A stretch of 64,000 nt of DNA from Capitulum mitella (GCA_030062745.1 CP099846.1:19997621-20061620); one strand, 5' to 3'; shown: positions 36,416-48,271, numbered from the stretch's first letter. Made by a program: numbers and translations. Notes: generated by a model from the sequence alone, not told the origin.

Positions 36416-38367
36416 CTGAAAATAATCATCCGTCAGTATCATTAGTATTTTGTTGTTAGCGACATTGGAAATAATGCAGGTGAACTTTTGCATGTTCGTA
36501 ATTTTTTGCTGTTTTCCGTCCATTGAAATATGTGAAAGCAATTTCTTTTTAAAGCGTTCTTGTGACTGACGTCACGCGACATTAACGCTTATTGGGACGT
36601 TTTCAATTTGTAGGCATCATGTAGACTAACCAAGCGTTGCAGCTCCACTCAAACGTTTTCAGAAAATTTGCTATTAGGAGTCTTCATTAAGTGATGTCGT
36701 CGCAAATCCTTTTTTGCCACCTTGCTCTGGGCAGTTAGCCTCCATATCCCACCTTTGTGTCTTAAACCGTGGGATCGAATTGATTGTTCTTAACTCCCAA
36801 CTCAGGTTGACTCCACAGAGCCTGTGTAACGCACCATATATGTTGTAGAAGCAGTTGCCTTCCAGGCACAGTTCGTTGTATGCCGGATGTGAAGTAGTTA
36901 TTTTTTGTGCCGATTTTTTCCAGTAATAGTGCGTAAGATACTTAGAGCACGTTTTCGTTGATGTTCATTTTCCATTCGTCTCGCACGTTGTCGCTGATGT
37001 TCATCTTCCATTCGTTTATTTCTTTTCATGATCTGTACTCAAGGATCAAGAAGCATTTGGGTGAAATGAGCATAGGTTCCTCGAAGGGCTTATCCTTGGG
37101 AAGGGGTTTTTAGAGGGTGATCCATAGAACTGTACTGGGCTTCTGCACGAAATCCGGTTTTGAATGTGGGCTGCTGGACCCAATTAGTTGGCCCAGGGGA
37201 ATGAAGGATGTGAGGACCAGGCTACATGTTTTATACCTCTTATTTGACTCGGAGCACATCTGTTTCACAAACAGCACCAATAAGCTGGGACGTACAGATC
37301 TTCATTGGCAACCCTCAAAGGTTATGAGTATCGGTTTCGCTTAGTTGTTTTCGGTCCTAAGAAATTTTAAGTGTGCTTTGTTCGCTATTCTCCATACAAC
37401 GAATATATTAGGTCTGATGATATGGAATAGGGACAAAAGGTCCCTTTGATGTGTAATTCAGTTAGGAAAATAAGTCGCAAGTATGAAATACACACATCAT
37501 TTTGAACTATACAGTTGTGATCCTCTCAATTGTAGGCAAGTCCTTTAAAAAGAAGTACTTACTTTGTTATGCCCTATAATACAGCCTGTAGTCAAACGTT
37601 CGAAATTTCCTCAGGATGAGTGACGTACAAGTTTCGGGACCTTTCATTCATTGTTGATTTGGCGTCTCTACGAAGGTCGTTCTTCTTGTGTCATATATAA
37701 CAGCCATCAGGCTTAGTACATTTTCGAAAAATTATTGTTTCACTATGAACATAAAAAGGTCCCTTGGAGAAAACGTAACATCAAAATGTTGCGAACCGAG
37801 CTTTTGCCATTTCTGGCGAGCATGCTGCTCACTTCATAGTCATATTTTAGTCATATCACAGTCATATTCGAACTCATAGTCCATGATTTTGGTTTCGCGG
37901 AAAAGCTCCTGATGGTCTTCCACACGAATGCCCCTCTGGTATCTGATCAAACTGCCCCGCTGCCATCGTCCGCATGCGCCTCTGTAGCTTAAATTGCATG
38001 ACAAGCCATTTGTCGATGGGGTATGTGTGTCGTTACAGCGCGAAAGTAACTGTCCACGTGACCTATACGCGGCACCTTGTTATACATATTTTTTCAAGTT
38101 CTGGAAGTGAAAACCCTTGCCTTCGGGATATAACAATAGTGTACGGACTTCGTTGTCCGATGTGTGTGTCGCCGCTGTTCTCTGATCGGGACAGTTTTAT
38201 GTCGCTATTGTGCATCTTCGCGCGTAGCCTTCAAATCAGTAGCCGTCAGTGCTTGAGCCTTGTGAAATATTTGAATAGTTGTATGGTAAAGCAGACCTTT
38301 TGTATTTAGAAGAACGTACTAATACGAAAAATTAAAAATAATCTAATATACACAGTAGGAAACTATG
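36416..38367. other. No recognisable gene
   Basis: Background sequence. There is a small imperfect duplication of a TTGATGTTCAT-TTCCATTCGT block at about 36957-37018. Confidence 0.5.
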
Positions 38368-39621
38368 TCAACGCGCTCACGACCGTCGGTCGGCGACGAT
38401 CACACCCGACTGGGAGGGGACGGTTGGTCGCACGATAAAAATAAGCACACCGTTGGAAAGCTTGTGACGAGTAGAACTCGAAACTGGTCTCATTTTTAGT
38501 TTTAGATAATATATAAGCAATTTACGTCCTTTATATGACGTAATTACTCTTATTATATGACGTAATTAGTGTAGTTAGTGTAATGCCCCCCCGACTAGAT
38601 AGTCATCTTTCCCCTCAGTAAGACGCGCATTTGAGAGCCCCAGAAATCTCAAGGGCTGTGACTAATAACGCATAGGTAAAAAGCACCAAGTCACAAGTTA
38701 AGGTCCGCAGATGGCGATACACATCTAATTTCTCAGGTTTTTTCAAAATATACGCCGGAACGTTGAGTTAAAGGCACGGCAATTTTCGCGCCGGCTGTCG
38801 GCGGGCGCCGCAGCCGTAGGCAGTAAGAAATTATCGAGAACTAATTTTAGCGATTCCTTTATTTTCGCGGCATAAGCCCATCCATGTAAATTGTATTAAT
38901 CTTAGTGGTCCTTGTTATGGTTTCTCATGCTTAAATTTTGGAAAAATTCATTAGTTACCAGTCTACACAATTGGCGGAGCTTTATTCGCGAGAGCCTGTT
39001 TATTTCCAAAATACGCATTTTTGTAAAACTTTTTGAGGTTCTTGGTATCACTTACGTATGTGCAAGCCAGTTCTGCCATTTTCTACCCATTCTGAGTAAT
39101 TCATCGCTGATTTTGACTGTGATACATTTTGGCTCACATCAGTAATTCGTAACTTGACCTCAGGTCAATGGCTGGAAGTCATTGATACTTTGTCCAATGA
39201 CGGTAACTAGATGTCTCCTTCAGTCCACACTAAAAATGCCATGAGAAATTCCGACAATTTCCGAAAATGACATGTCTTAAAAATGGGCTTCACCTTAGGT
39301 CAATGGACCGGGAAATTCCGAAAAAAAAAATGAGATAGCAGATTTGTTGGATCTGTCAAAATCACTAATCTCGGAAAGTAGTATTGTGATATTTTGTTTT
39401 CCGAAAAAGTTACAGTGCGCTTAACTTTTTTGCAACATAGGTTCGTTTGACCTGACCTAGGTCAGGCACCTGACCTGACCTGAGGTCAAACTTAAACACA
39501 AGGTGTAAAAATGATAAAAAAGGTACACAAAGTTTCGTGGCTCTGTGTTTGTTCGTTCTCTCGCAGTCCCAGGAAAACCTAAGGGGGTCGGTCAATACCC
39601 CCATAGTCGGGGGCGGGTTAA
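38368..39621 (-). mobile_element. TTAA-flanked non-autonomous element, copy 2 (1.25 kb)
   Basis: This is the reverse complement of the 46.6-kb copy along most of its length. The right end reads CCATAGTCGGGGGCGGGTTAA, with TTAA at 39618-39621. The left end is TCAACGCGCTCACG, where TTAA has mutated to TCAA (38368-38371). Shared internal blocks include CTGTGTTTGTTCGTTCTCTC and ACTGGTCTCATTTTTAG. It carries an AGGTCA/TGACCT cluster at 39441-39492 and an everted pair (TGACCT-C-AGGTCA) at 39155-39167. No transposase remains. Confidence 0.7.
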
Positions 39622-40654
39622 TGTACAAAAATATGAAAGGCAAAATCTTCAAAGATTTGTTACCCTTTTTCTAGAGATACGTTTTATCAGTTCGAACTCT
39701 TTAGGTATTTTATAAGGTTGTTGACGTTGACAGCTCCTGATAAAACATAAGCATTGCTGAGGAAGCGCTAAACAACCCACTTAAAAACTTTGAGAAGATA
39801 TTGATTGAAACAGAAGAAGAAAGGGAAGCAAACCCTGCGGTTACAAATAATTTCATGTCACTCATGTCAGTTTAATGCATCCCATAGGTGAATTTCTGAA
39901 GCAGGTGTGTATGGGAAGCTTAAGCAGGAGGAAAAGAAAATATTCGATAAAGGTTTTCCCGCACCAGTCATTCAGAGATACTCAGCCTGAAGTAATTTGC
40001 CTTATGTAATAGACTAACAAATTTGGACAGCGTTCTTTTCACTGCAGTCGAACAGTTTGGAGTTTGGAGGCAAATAGCTTTAAACAGTTGTACGATTTTG
40101 GGTGCTCAGTTTTCTCTCAAACGTAAGTGTGTAAAGTAAATATTTTGTTGTAATGAAGCGGAACGGTAAGTAAGAACAGCATTTCGGGATTTCGAAACCA
40201 TATCATTGTCAATGAAAAGGAAAGGAAAGGTGAGAGACCCCTTTTCCAGAGACCATCTCCTATCCTAATTGGCTCGCGTATTTTGAAATTTGGTAACGCA
40301 TGTTCGCACAAAACAGTATTTCCGGGTGATGATACCCTTTGTGGACCTCAATTACCTCGGAGTCTGACAGTGCCCACTCATCCCCTGTCCAGGTTTCCCA
40401 CATATCTTTCAGTAAGTTAGTGTTTCATCTTTGAAAGATGGTTATTTTTTATTTCACTCTTGCCGTTGAAATGATCCAACTTGTGGTTATATTTTTTTCT
40501 AATTATCATTTTTCCTAAAACCTTGTCATTTCGGAGTCCAAAATATACCCACGTCTTCCGGCCGATTCCATTATTAGCACTTTATGTCGGGTTCCACCCT
40601 CAGTGGTTACAGTGTGTGCATGATGAAGAAGTGATTTAATAATGTGAGCACGAA
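39622..40654. other. No recognisable gene
   Basis: Background sequence with no recognised domain or repeat copy. Confidence 0.5.
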
Positions 40655-40667
40655 CTAGCACATCGTC

Positions 40668-40723
40668 TGGGCGCCGAATGACCCTGCAGTCGGTGCGCCC
40701 CTAAGCCCCAATAACCAACCAAC
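40668..40723 (+). mobile_element. Ultra-short retroposon-like insertion, copy 2 (56 bp)
   Basis: The insert is flanked by perfect 13-bp direct repeats (CTAGCACATCGTC at 40655-40667 and 40724-40736). It starts TGGGCGCCGAATGACCCTGC, at the same base as the 33.3-kb copy, and ends AATAACCAACCAAC. The bodies of the two copies differ at one base in about 45, so both are young or recently derived from one source. Confidence 0.85.
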
Positions 40724-40736
40724 CTAGCACATCGTC

Positions 40737-41236
40737 ACAGAATTATAAAATTCAGGGACGGAAATTGGCTGACAGCGCAGACTTTACATTGAAGTGGAAT
40801 CAGATACACCAGACTGCGATAAAATTGTGTCCTTAATATATAAATATTCATGGCATCCATGCATTGTTTTTTCTGAATACGTCTTGGAGTCTCAATAATA
40901 ATGCACTATGACGTCATTTTCTATGAGGTATGCCAGTAAAAAAGTTGTTACTGCCACGTTGGCATTTTTAATGTTTTTAGCTGAAAAGTCTCAAATCAAA
41001 TCAGCTTCAACTCTGCGATGAAATAACTTTTTGTCTTGTCTCGGTCGTGGTAATCACGGGGTACACTGTTGAAGTAATCCGCTTTGGCGTCGTTTTTGGC
41101 CCTTGTTAACACACTGATATTTTATTGTTATCTCTTCACAGGGACGTAGCGAAAGGGGCAGAGGGGACGCCCCCCATGGAGAAAAGGTAGGGTTCCCTTT
41201 GACCGCCATGGGAGGTTACGGTTTGTTTTTTTTAAA
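40737..41236. other. No recognisable gene; hAT-like start near the right end
   Basis: A CRE palindrome lies at 40909-40916. At about 41140 the sequence CAGGGACGTAGCGAAAGGGG resembles a hAT-type terminus, but no matching opposite end was found, so no element is called. Confidence 0.4.
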
Positions 41237-41470
41237 TGTGGCCCCTGAGACCACAGCGGGCCCTCCATGTTGCTCAAGGTGCCCCATAGGAGATCCCTTG
41301 AGGCTATATGAGGTCCCCTGGATGCTATAGGAGGCCCCTTGATGCTATAGGAGGCTTCCTTGATTTTATAGGAGGCGCCCTTAAATGTATAACAGGTCCC
41401 CTGTGTTGTACGGAGGCCCATGTAAATGATACGGCCCCTTTATAGGGTATGGGAGGCCACTTCAGAACTT
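41237..41470 (+). repeat. 20-21 bp minisatellite, about ten units
   Basis: Units of the form GGAGGCCCCTTGATGCTATA start at about 41289, 41310, 41330, 41350, 41371, 41391, 41411, 41431 and 41451, with more diverged units to the left. The phase is kept at 20-21 bp although the sequence has drifted. Confidence 0.8.
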
Positions 41471-42595
41471 TCTGTTGGAGATCCCCCTTGGACTGAGGGT
41501 TGCTCCAACATATAAGCTGAAATCGTGACTAGGGTCTGTTGTATGGTCGATTGTAACTATTTGCCAAAAATGGACCGATAAACATTGCATGTTGTCTCAC
41601 AGCATATTGAAGTGTTCATTTCAGTTTTACGCTGTAAATCAACACTTGTCTTATTTCATTATTTTTGGTTGTGTATCATGATTTGCGCGTTTGCTTGAAA
41701 TGCGTCCGATTTTTCAAGCATCCGTTATCCGACCAGTTGATTGTAGAAGGCGAAGGAACTGAAGTGATCTTGCCCTGTGATCTGACCGAAGGCCTATGCG
41801 GCGGCACCTCGGTCAGAGCTGAGTTTCGCTTTCTGTTGGCGGGCGCAGCAACGGTCGGCCGCGGTAAGCTGCCCGATGCTCGTGCGTTCGGCGAACTGGG
41901 GTCAAGGTCGCACGGTCCGGTGCGTTGTAGGGTCAGTGGCCGGAGCGCTGCTGCGACGTTGGAGACTCTCGCCGGCTGTCCCTGCGCAGTACCAGGGAGA
42001 TTGTATTCTGGTGGGATAAATGTCGTTTTCGGCGAGGCTCCCTACGTTTCGTTTCGTTTCGTTTCTTTTCGTTTGCACGTGTGTTTGAAGTGTAGTATTT
42101 TGAGTTGGTTAAACATTTCTGTTGGCTTGTATGGTGAACATACATATTCCGCATTTAACCGTACTGTTTGCAAGGCATGGTTTTATTTATTGTCGTTTCT
42201 CCTGCGTCAGATTGTCCTTCATGTTTATTTTGAATTTTGCCGCTCAGGTTTCTACATCTCGTCGTTTACGGTTCCATTGTGCGGTATTCTTTTGATCGTC
42301 CGGGCGTAATCATTGCCCAACTGACACTGTCTGATTCCAGTGAACCTCTTGGTGGTACTGATCAAAAGATTGTCCTCATGAATTGCTGGAATTTCCGCTG
42401 CTGCCCGATTGAGCGTCGTGACGGGTTTTGCCACGTCGGTGGGCGAGTTTTTGGATCTGATATTCTGCATGTTTCTCTTGAAGAGCATTGACGTCATGGT
42501 ACGGGAATGCTATTGTCGAGAGCGAGGTAGTCTGATGTATTTTGTGTTCATTGTCCATGTGAATTCGGCTTTTGCGTTGAATGTGCTTTTTCTTG
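41471..42595. other. No recognisable gene; short (GTTTC)n
   Basis: No gene recognised. A (GTTTC)n-like pentamer tract lies at about 42047-42072 and a CRE palindrome at 42489-42496. A 214-codon open frame (41665-42309) shows no domain, and its composition does not look protein-like. Confidence 0.45.
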
Positions 42596-43025
42596 CAGGG
42601 GTGTGGATTTGCATTCTTTTGAGAGGCCCCTGCTCTCCTCGTGTTGATTTGGGCCTATGCAATGTTAATTTGTCCCCCTTCCCCCCGAAAATCTACCTGT
42701 TTTAAGGGAAATGGCAGTAATAACGGAGAGAACGGCCGCAGTGGGATAAGAGGTAGGCAGAAAGTGTAGAACAATGCATTAAGTGATGTGTTTGTCTACC
42801 CTTTATGGCTTCCGTCTCTCTGTCTTTATATGTCTATAAATATCTGCCTATATGTGGGATATATACAAGTTTGTATTTGATAAATAGTATCAAAAAAGTA
42901 AAAAAAAAATGCGTTGATCAAACAAAGTAGGCTAGATCCTTTGAGAAACCCACTTTTGGGGAAGGTTAGGATGTCGGGCCCTTGGCTGGTTCCCCCCCCA
43001 GTCATTTACAGAAGTCGACACCCCG
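42596..43025 (+). mobile_element. hAT-like MITE family A, copy 3 (430 bp, 8-bp TSD)
   Basis: The element begins CAGGGGTGTGGATTTGCATT and ends in the inverse (GAAGTCGACACCCCG). It is flanked by TTTTCTTG (42588-42595) and ATTTCTTG (43026-43033), an 8-bp target duplication with one mismatch, as expected for hAT transposition. The interior matches 24500-24908 in order and spacing. The centre has TATATG-type sequence rather than a long microsatellite. Confidence 0.85.
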
Positions 43026-43214
43026 ATTTCTTGCCTTAAAAGCACAGCATGATTTACAAGTTACGTCCACACTGTGTCGTATTCACATTGCTGCCTTCGC
43101 TTCCGATGGCTTAGTTCCTTTACGGAATGTCTAACTTAGTGCCTTTTTTGTCCGTTTATGGCTCTTGATTTTTTCTTGAAGCAGCGTCTGCAGAAAAGTA
43201 AGGTTTGATCCTGT
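43026..43214. other. Spacer without recognised feature
   Basis: Short AT-leaning stretch between the MITE and the next CpG island. Confidence 0.5.
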
Positions 43215-44169
43215 CGGCGTCGGAGAGGATCCCGCCGCGTACGTGGCGTCTGTTCGGCCGCGTCAGCATCAGTGACGTTCTCAGTGACGTCAGTGCGGCC
43301 GGCCGTCTATAGTGCCTGCGTGGCCGGCCGTCTGCGGGAGTTGGCCGTCGCCGTCGGCGTCCCCGTTGGCGCCGACGCGGGCTGTCGCCGGCGGCGGCGA
43401 GGCCGCGCAGCCGGCGGCCGAGGAGCGGTCGTCCGCTGCGGCGCCGGCGCCGGCGTGCGAACGGCGCCCGGTCCCGTTGGGCCGCATACCGGCCGGTCGG
43501 CCCGGAATGCCGACCGTCGTGTTTTCACTGGCGGAATGCGCGGCCGGCGGCCGGCCGGCCGGCCACCGCCTGCGGCCCTTCGGCCGGTCCGCTGCGCCGC
43601 GGCCGCCGCTGCCGAGGCGGCGGCGGCGGCGGCGGCGGCGGCGGCTGCGGCCACTCGCTGTGCGTGTCGGCCGCGATCGATCGCCGCCACCAGCTGGGAG
43701 GCGGCCGGGGAGACGCGCCGAGAGCGGCCGCCGCAGCCGCAGCCGGTCGATGGCGGCGCGCCGCGTTACGTAACGTGGCCGTTAACGCCGGCGGCGTCAT
43801 CCGAGGCCCGCCCGCGGCGGCGGCGCCGATCCGGCCGCTGACGTCACGGGCGGCACGGATATCCTTACACATGCCACCGCTCTCGGCGGCGCTCCGATTT
43901 CTGTGGCGGCGTGATTCACTGCGGCGGCGCCGAGGCGCGCGACCGGCGACCGGTCACCCGGCCGGGCCTCCTGCTCCTTCCAGCGGGCGGCCGCCGCTGG
44001 CAGACACGTGCTCCGGCGGGCAGGTGTGCCGGCCAGCTGCGTCCCCGCCGGCCCAGGCTCCCCGCCGGGCGGCCGGCCACCGCCGCCGGCGAGCGGCGGC
44101 CGCAAGGGCGGCGGCGCCGGCGCGTCGCTCCCGCCGCTGGCCGGCCCGGCCAGCCGCCCTCGGCGCGCT

Positions 44170-44208
<39 letters not shown>

Positions 44209-44345
44209 AAAGATGGCGCCGCCGGCCGGCCGTTGACCCCCGGATCGGGCGGTCTGTGGGAGCGTGCGGGACAGGCCGCCGCAGCTGCCGCCGCCGGCGG
44301 ACTCCTCGCTCGGCCGAGGGCCGCGCAGCGGTCGCGAGCGAGGTA
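43215..44345. promoter_or_regulatory. CpG island / putative promoter 11 with CGG repeats
   Basis: About 1.1 kb of CpG-dense DNA with CRE palindromes at 43285-43292 and 43839-43846. Two CGG tracts occur, at 43616-43645 and 44172-44208. The second lies only a few bases upstream of a YY1-like AAGATGGCGCC at 44210, whose ATG opens a seven-codon frame. This resembles a 5'UTR CGG repeat next to a start region. Overlapping frames of 110-250 codons on both strands are poly-Ala, poly-Arg or poly-Gly products of the repeats and are not called. Confidence 0.65.
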
Positions 44346-44499
44346 GGCTGCCGCCTTGGTGAAGGCACGGTTGAAAACGTGGTGGCAGTGAGGCACTGAT
44401 GAGCTGAGATGAGAGGAGATGAGATGAGCATCTGGTGTCACCACCCCCTGTGCATCTTCTGTCCCGCGCCTGCAACGTGCTTGGGACTCAGAGTTGTGG

Positions 44500-45960
44500 G
44501 ACGAGGCGCCGGATGGCCTGTCTTCCATGTCTCCAGTGTCTTCCGATCGCATGCTGTTTCCGTGGAAGGCAGGGCGCTCCAGTAGCCGCTTGTGGTCCGG
44601 ACGCCGAACCGCAGTTCGTCAGTGGACGGCATTGTCCTGCCTGCGGGAACGGGCCGAGGGTCCATGGGAAGTTCGCGGAGCTCGGAGTGTTGGTCGCGCG
44701 GCTTCCGGAACCCCGAGGCCGACGGGCAGTGGGGCACGGAGACCGCCGCGCACCCCTCCGCGGGTGGCTCCATGGAATGGCGAGCGACATTCCCTGGACT
44801 GTCGCGGTGCAGCGCGGTCAACGAACCGCGTTCGTCGTGAACGAGCTCCGCCGCGGACCAGAGAGGTTGCGGAAGGGGGCTTGACGTTTTGGGTTTTGGG
44901 TTTTGGGGTCGGAGGTCTGGATTCACTTTGGTTTGCTCTCCTTGGTCGCACGCCATGTCACGAGTAGAGGCTCAGTCCTCACCGCTCCGCCAGCGTCGTG
45001 TCATCTTCGGCGCCCTGGGGCGCTGCTCTGTGACCTCCGGCGCTGCGGCGCACCCTGCAGACGCCCGTTACTCTCGCCAGAGGGCATCCCGCTGCCGTCA
45101 GGTCGCCGCCGCCGCCGCGTCTCCTAAACTTGACCGACGCGTAAGCTCGGCGCCGACGACTGGCCGACGCCTCGGTGACGCGTCCCCCCTTAGTCAGCGC
45201 CGATCGCCTGGCATTCCGCGGCGCTGCACGGCGGTGACGCCGCCGCCGCCGGCGCCGGGGATCGCCGCTGGCGGCGGCCTTGGCGGCCTGTCAATAGCGC
45301 GCCGGCTGCGGTTTTCCGGCACGGCAGAGCCCGGACGCCGATGGCCGCGGCTCGGGAGGCGCGCGGAATGCGCCTGGGCCGCCCAGGCGCGCGCGACCTT
45401 CGCTGAAGAGGCCCGGCTGGTGTCGCCCTCCTCTCGCCGGAGACCGGAGGAGCGCGGCGCGGCCGCCCCGGGCCCCTCGGCACGAGACCTGAACAATGTC
45501 CGCCGAGCGTGCCGCGAGGCGTCAGCTGGTGCCGTTCGTCACATCCCAGCGTCGCCGACACTCACGCGCCGTGGACGTGGCGGCGCTTTCCTTCGACGGA
45601 CGCGCTCGTTCTCCCGCGTCAGCCGTCGGGCGCCGGCGATCGATGGCTGCGCACGCTCGCCCGGCGTCGTCGGCGACTGGATGTCCCGGCCGGCGGCTCC
45701 TCCCGCGCTCAGCGCTGCTGCGGTCGGCGTCCCCGCGCGAGCTGCGCTCTGCCGCTGCCGACGGTGGCGCGCGGGCGGCCTCGGCCGGGGCTTCTCCCAC
45801 GCCCTCGGCGAGTGACCCCGCTCGATTCGCTGTATGTCGGGGTGCCGACATTTGATGTACAATGACCGGAACTGGGTCCGATAGTGACGGCCGCGTTATC
45901 GGACGCCGCGACTGACCCCAGCCCCTGCCTGGTGCGGGGTATCTGCCACTCGAGGCTGCT
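44500..45960. promoter_or_regulatory. CpG island 12
   Basis: About 1.4 kb of GC-rich DNA, densest from 44990 to 45830. It includes three TTTTGGG units at 44887-44908. The longest frame of the window (308 codons, 44889-45815) lies here, but it starts within the TTTTGGG repeat, is Arg/Ala/Ser-rich and overlaps equally open frames on the other strand. I treat it as an artefact. Confidence 0.55.
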
Positions 45961-46119
45961 CGAGGACGTGACTCCGCCGTGAACGCGAAGTGTGCATGCT
46001 CGAGGAATGCACGTGCGGCCTCTTGATTCACTTCTAAGTTAGATGCAGCGAACGGCTATCAAAATGCTTCCTAGGAACTGTAGAACGTATAACCCACACG
46101 AATGCAGTCTTAGTGAGGA

Positions 46120-46530
46120 TACCAAGTTACGCATCGAAGTTCTTGTGAGGAGAACGGTGAAGGTGATCGCTAGTGTATCGCCACAACGTTGGTTTTTCGT
46201 CCTGGCAAGGCGGGTTCGATTCACGTGGGCGCTCCAGGCGCCTGAGTATCGGTTGGCTGCTAGCTAAGTCAGTGTGGTACTGACTAGAACACGACAGGGA
46301 CGATTTCACAGCAGGTTCAGCATCCGCCACAAATTCGGCTGTTAACCCAGAATCGCTCAGTCAGGCATGGGATTTAGAGTTAATCTAGCCAGAGGTAGCA
46401 AGGGCTCCTAGCGTTGACTCTTATCCAAGCACCATTCAGAAGAGGGAATTGAACCACATTCTGCGCCTGTCGGCAGGCATAGCCAGAGAGGGTTAGAGAC
46501 GCTAACTGACTCCCCGTTATGGTAAGAGGT
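46120..46530 (-). repeat. SINE-like, possibly tRNA-derived repeat
   Basis: On the minus strand the sequence GGTTCAATTCC (46447-46457 region) matches the pol III B box, and TTAGCGTCTCT about 50 bp upstream is a weak A-box candidate. On the plus strand GGTTCGATTC at about 46209 is another B-box-like word. No full cloverleaf can be drawn and no second copy is present in the window, so the class and ends are tentative. Confidence 0.3.
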
Positions 46531-46566
46531 TTTAAAAAATTGGCCTGCTATTACAAAACGGTTGGT

Positions 46567-47774
46567 TTAACCCGCCCTCGACTGGGGGGCGGGCGGTTGA
46601 CCCCCCAAGGTTTTTCTGAGATTGCGAGAGAACGAACAAACGCAGCGCTACGAAATTTGCGTACCTTTTGCTTGATCATTCTTACTTTTCGTTTCAAATT
46701 TTTGATCTCAGGTCAGCTAAGGTGTCTGACCTAGGTAAGGTCAAGTGGGGCTATGTCCAAAAAGTTTAGCGCTCTGTAACTTCTTGCAAAACACGATATC
46801 ACAAAACTGTCAAGGGTTAAAGATTTTGATAGATGCAACAAATCTGTTGTCTCGGATTTCTCGGAAATGTCCGGGTCATTGACCTAAAAAGTTCAAACCC
46901 GTTTTCAACATAAGTCGTCGTTTTTCGAAAATTGAGGGAATTTTTAAAGCAATTTGAGTGTGGGGGATCCATACATCCGGTTTCCGTCAATGGGCAAGGT
47001 TTCAGTGATCCCGATCACTGACCTGAGGTCAGGTCACGAATAACTGTTATGAGTCAAAATGCCATCAAAATCGGCGGTGAATGACTAAGATCGGGTTGAA
47101 AATGGCAGAACTGGCTCGCACAGTTGCGACTGATATCAAGAAGCTCAAAAACCTCCGAAAATTGCATATTTTGGAAATGAACAGATTTTCGCGAAGAAAA
47201 CTCCGCCAATTGTGTACACTGATAACTACTGAGTTTTTCTTGAAAATTAAAGTATGAAAAATTATCCCAAGAACCACAATGATAAAAAAACACGCTTGGA
47301 ATGGTATATGTCGCGAAAATTAAAGAGCGCTAAAATTAGTCCCCGTTAATTTCCATACCGCTTTCGTCAGCGGCGCCCGCCTCGTAGCGGTGCGAAAATC
47401 ACCGCGTCTTTTACTCAACGTTTCCGTGTGCATATTAAACAAATCAGAGAAATTACACGTATATTGGCATCTGCGAACTTTTACATGTCCGCTGGTGCCT
47501 TTATCTCGACTTGATTAGTCACAGCCCTTGAGATCCAGGCCATTTCTCGGTCTCATGCGAGCGGCTATGAGAAGACATTTGAAGGGCGTAAATGGCTTAC
47601 ATATTATCCAAAACTAAAAATGAGACCAGCTGCGAACTCTATTCGTCACGAGGTTTCCAACGGTGTGCCTATTTTTTATCGTGTGACCAACCGTTCGTGA
47701 GTTGGGGGGGGGGTTCAGCTGCCCCCTCTCCCAGTCGAGGGTGCATGGCGCCGACCCATTCGGGTGCGGGTTAA
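46567..47774 (+). mobile_element. TTAA-flanked non-autonomous element, copy 3 (1.2 kb)
   Basis: TTAA lies at both ends (46567-46570 and 47771-47774). The termini are inverted: TTAACCCGCCCTCGACTGG at the left, CCAGTCGAGGG and GGGTGCGGGTTAA at the right. It matches the 38.4-kb element in reverse and, more distantly, the 19-kb element. It contains an AGGTCA cluster at 46702-46745 and TGACCTGAGGTCAGGTCA at about 47027. No transposase frame survives. Confidence 0.8.
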
Positions 47775-48271
47775 AAGTGGATTTTTTAATTTATTCGTAA
47801 TACACTTTCATGCTGACGTGGGGTTCTTTTTGGTAGGGTTTGTTTCCCCATGTTGGCAAGAAAAGTAAGAATAGTATCACGGCTTTTTATTTTAGCCGTC
47901 ACCTCCTTTACGAAAATTCTGGTTACGCCACTGCGCACTATGGTCTATTTACGGGCTGATATGCCAGTTTTAGCAAAGGATCATTTTAATCAGCCGCGGT
48001 ATTTTTTATTTATGCGAATAATGGACAGAATGAAAAATCACTGATGCGGTATGATGGCAACAATTTGAACATCGTTCACGAGAAAAACATAAGAACTTAA
48101 AAGTTGGGTTTTGTTTCGCGCTGGTGTGATGTTAATTTCTGGTTGTTGTTGGGAACTCCTACCTCTTCTATTTGATCACTGTAGATGTTGATTGAAAGTG
48201 AGATGCACCTGGCTGGCAATTTGGGACGATTAAATGCTGTATCGTAGAAGCCTTTTGGGATGTATTGGACA
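47775..48271. other. No recognisable gene; isolated hAT-like end
   Basis: GGTTACGCCACTGCG at about 47920 resembles a hAT-type terminus, but no partner end was found. Otherwise background. Confidence 0.4.

Noticed and set aside
41140..41480. Complete hAT element starting CAGGGACGTAGCG
   Set aside because: No inverted partner terminus or 8-bp duplication could be found on the right.
43797..44552. 251-codon minus-strand frame and overlapping plus-strand frames
   Set aside because: They are poly-Pro, poly-Ala or poly-Arg translations of CGG/GCC repeats.
44889..45815. 308-codon open frame on the plus strand
   Set aside because: It lies in a CpG island, starts in a TTTTGGG repeat, is Arg/Ala/Ser-rich, and equally open frames overlap it on the other strand. 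No domain is visible.
46200..46460. Functional tRNA genes suggested by B-box words
   Set aside because: No cloverleaf, anticodon arm or paired acceptor stem can be drawn; a SINE-like relic is the most that can be said.
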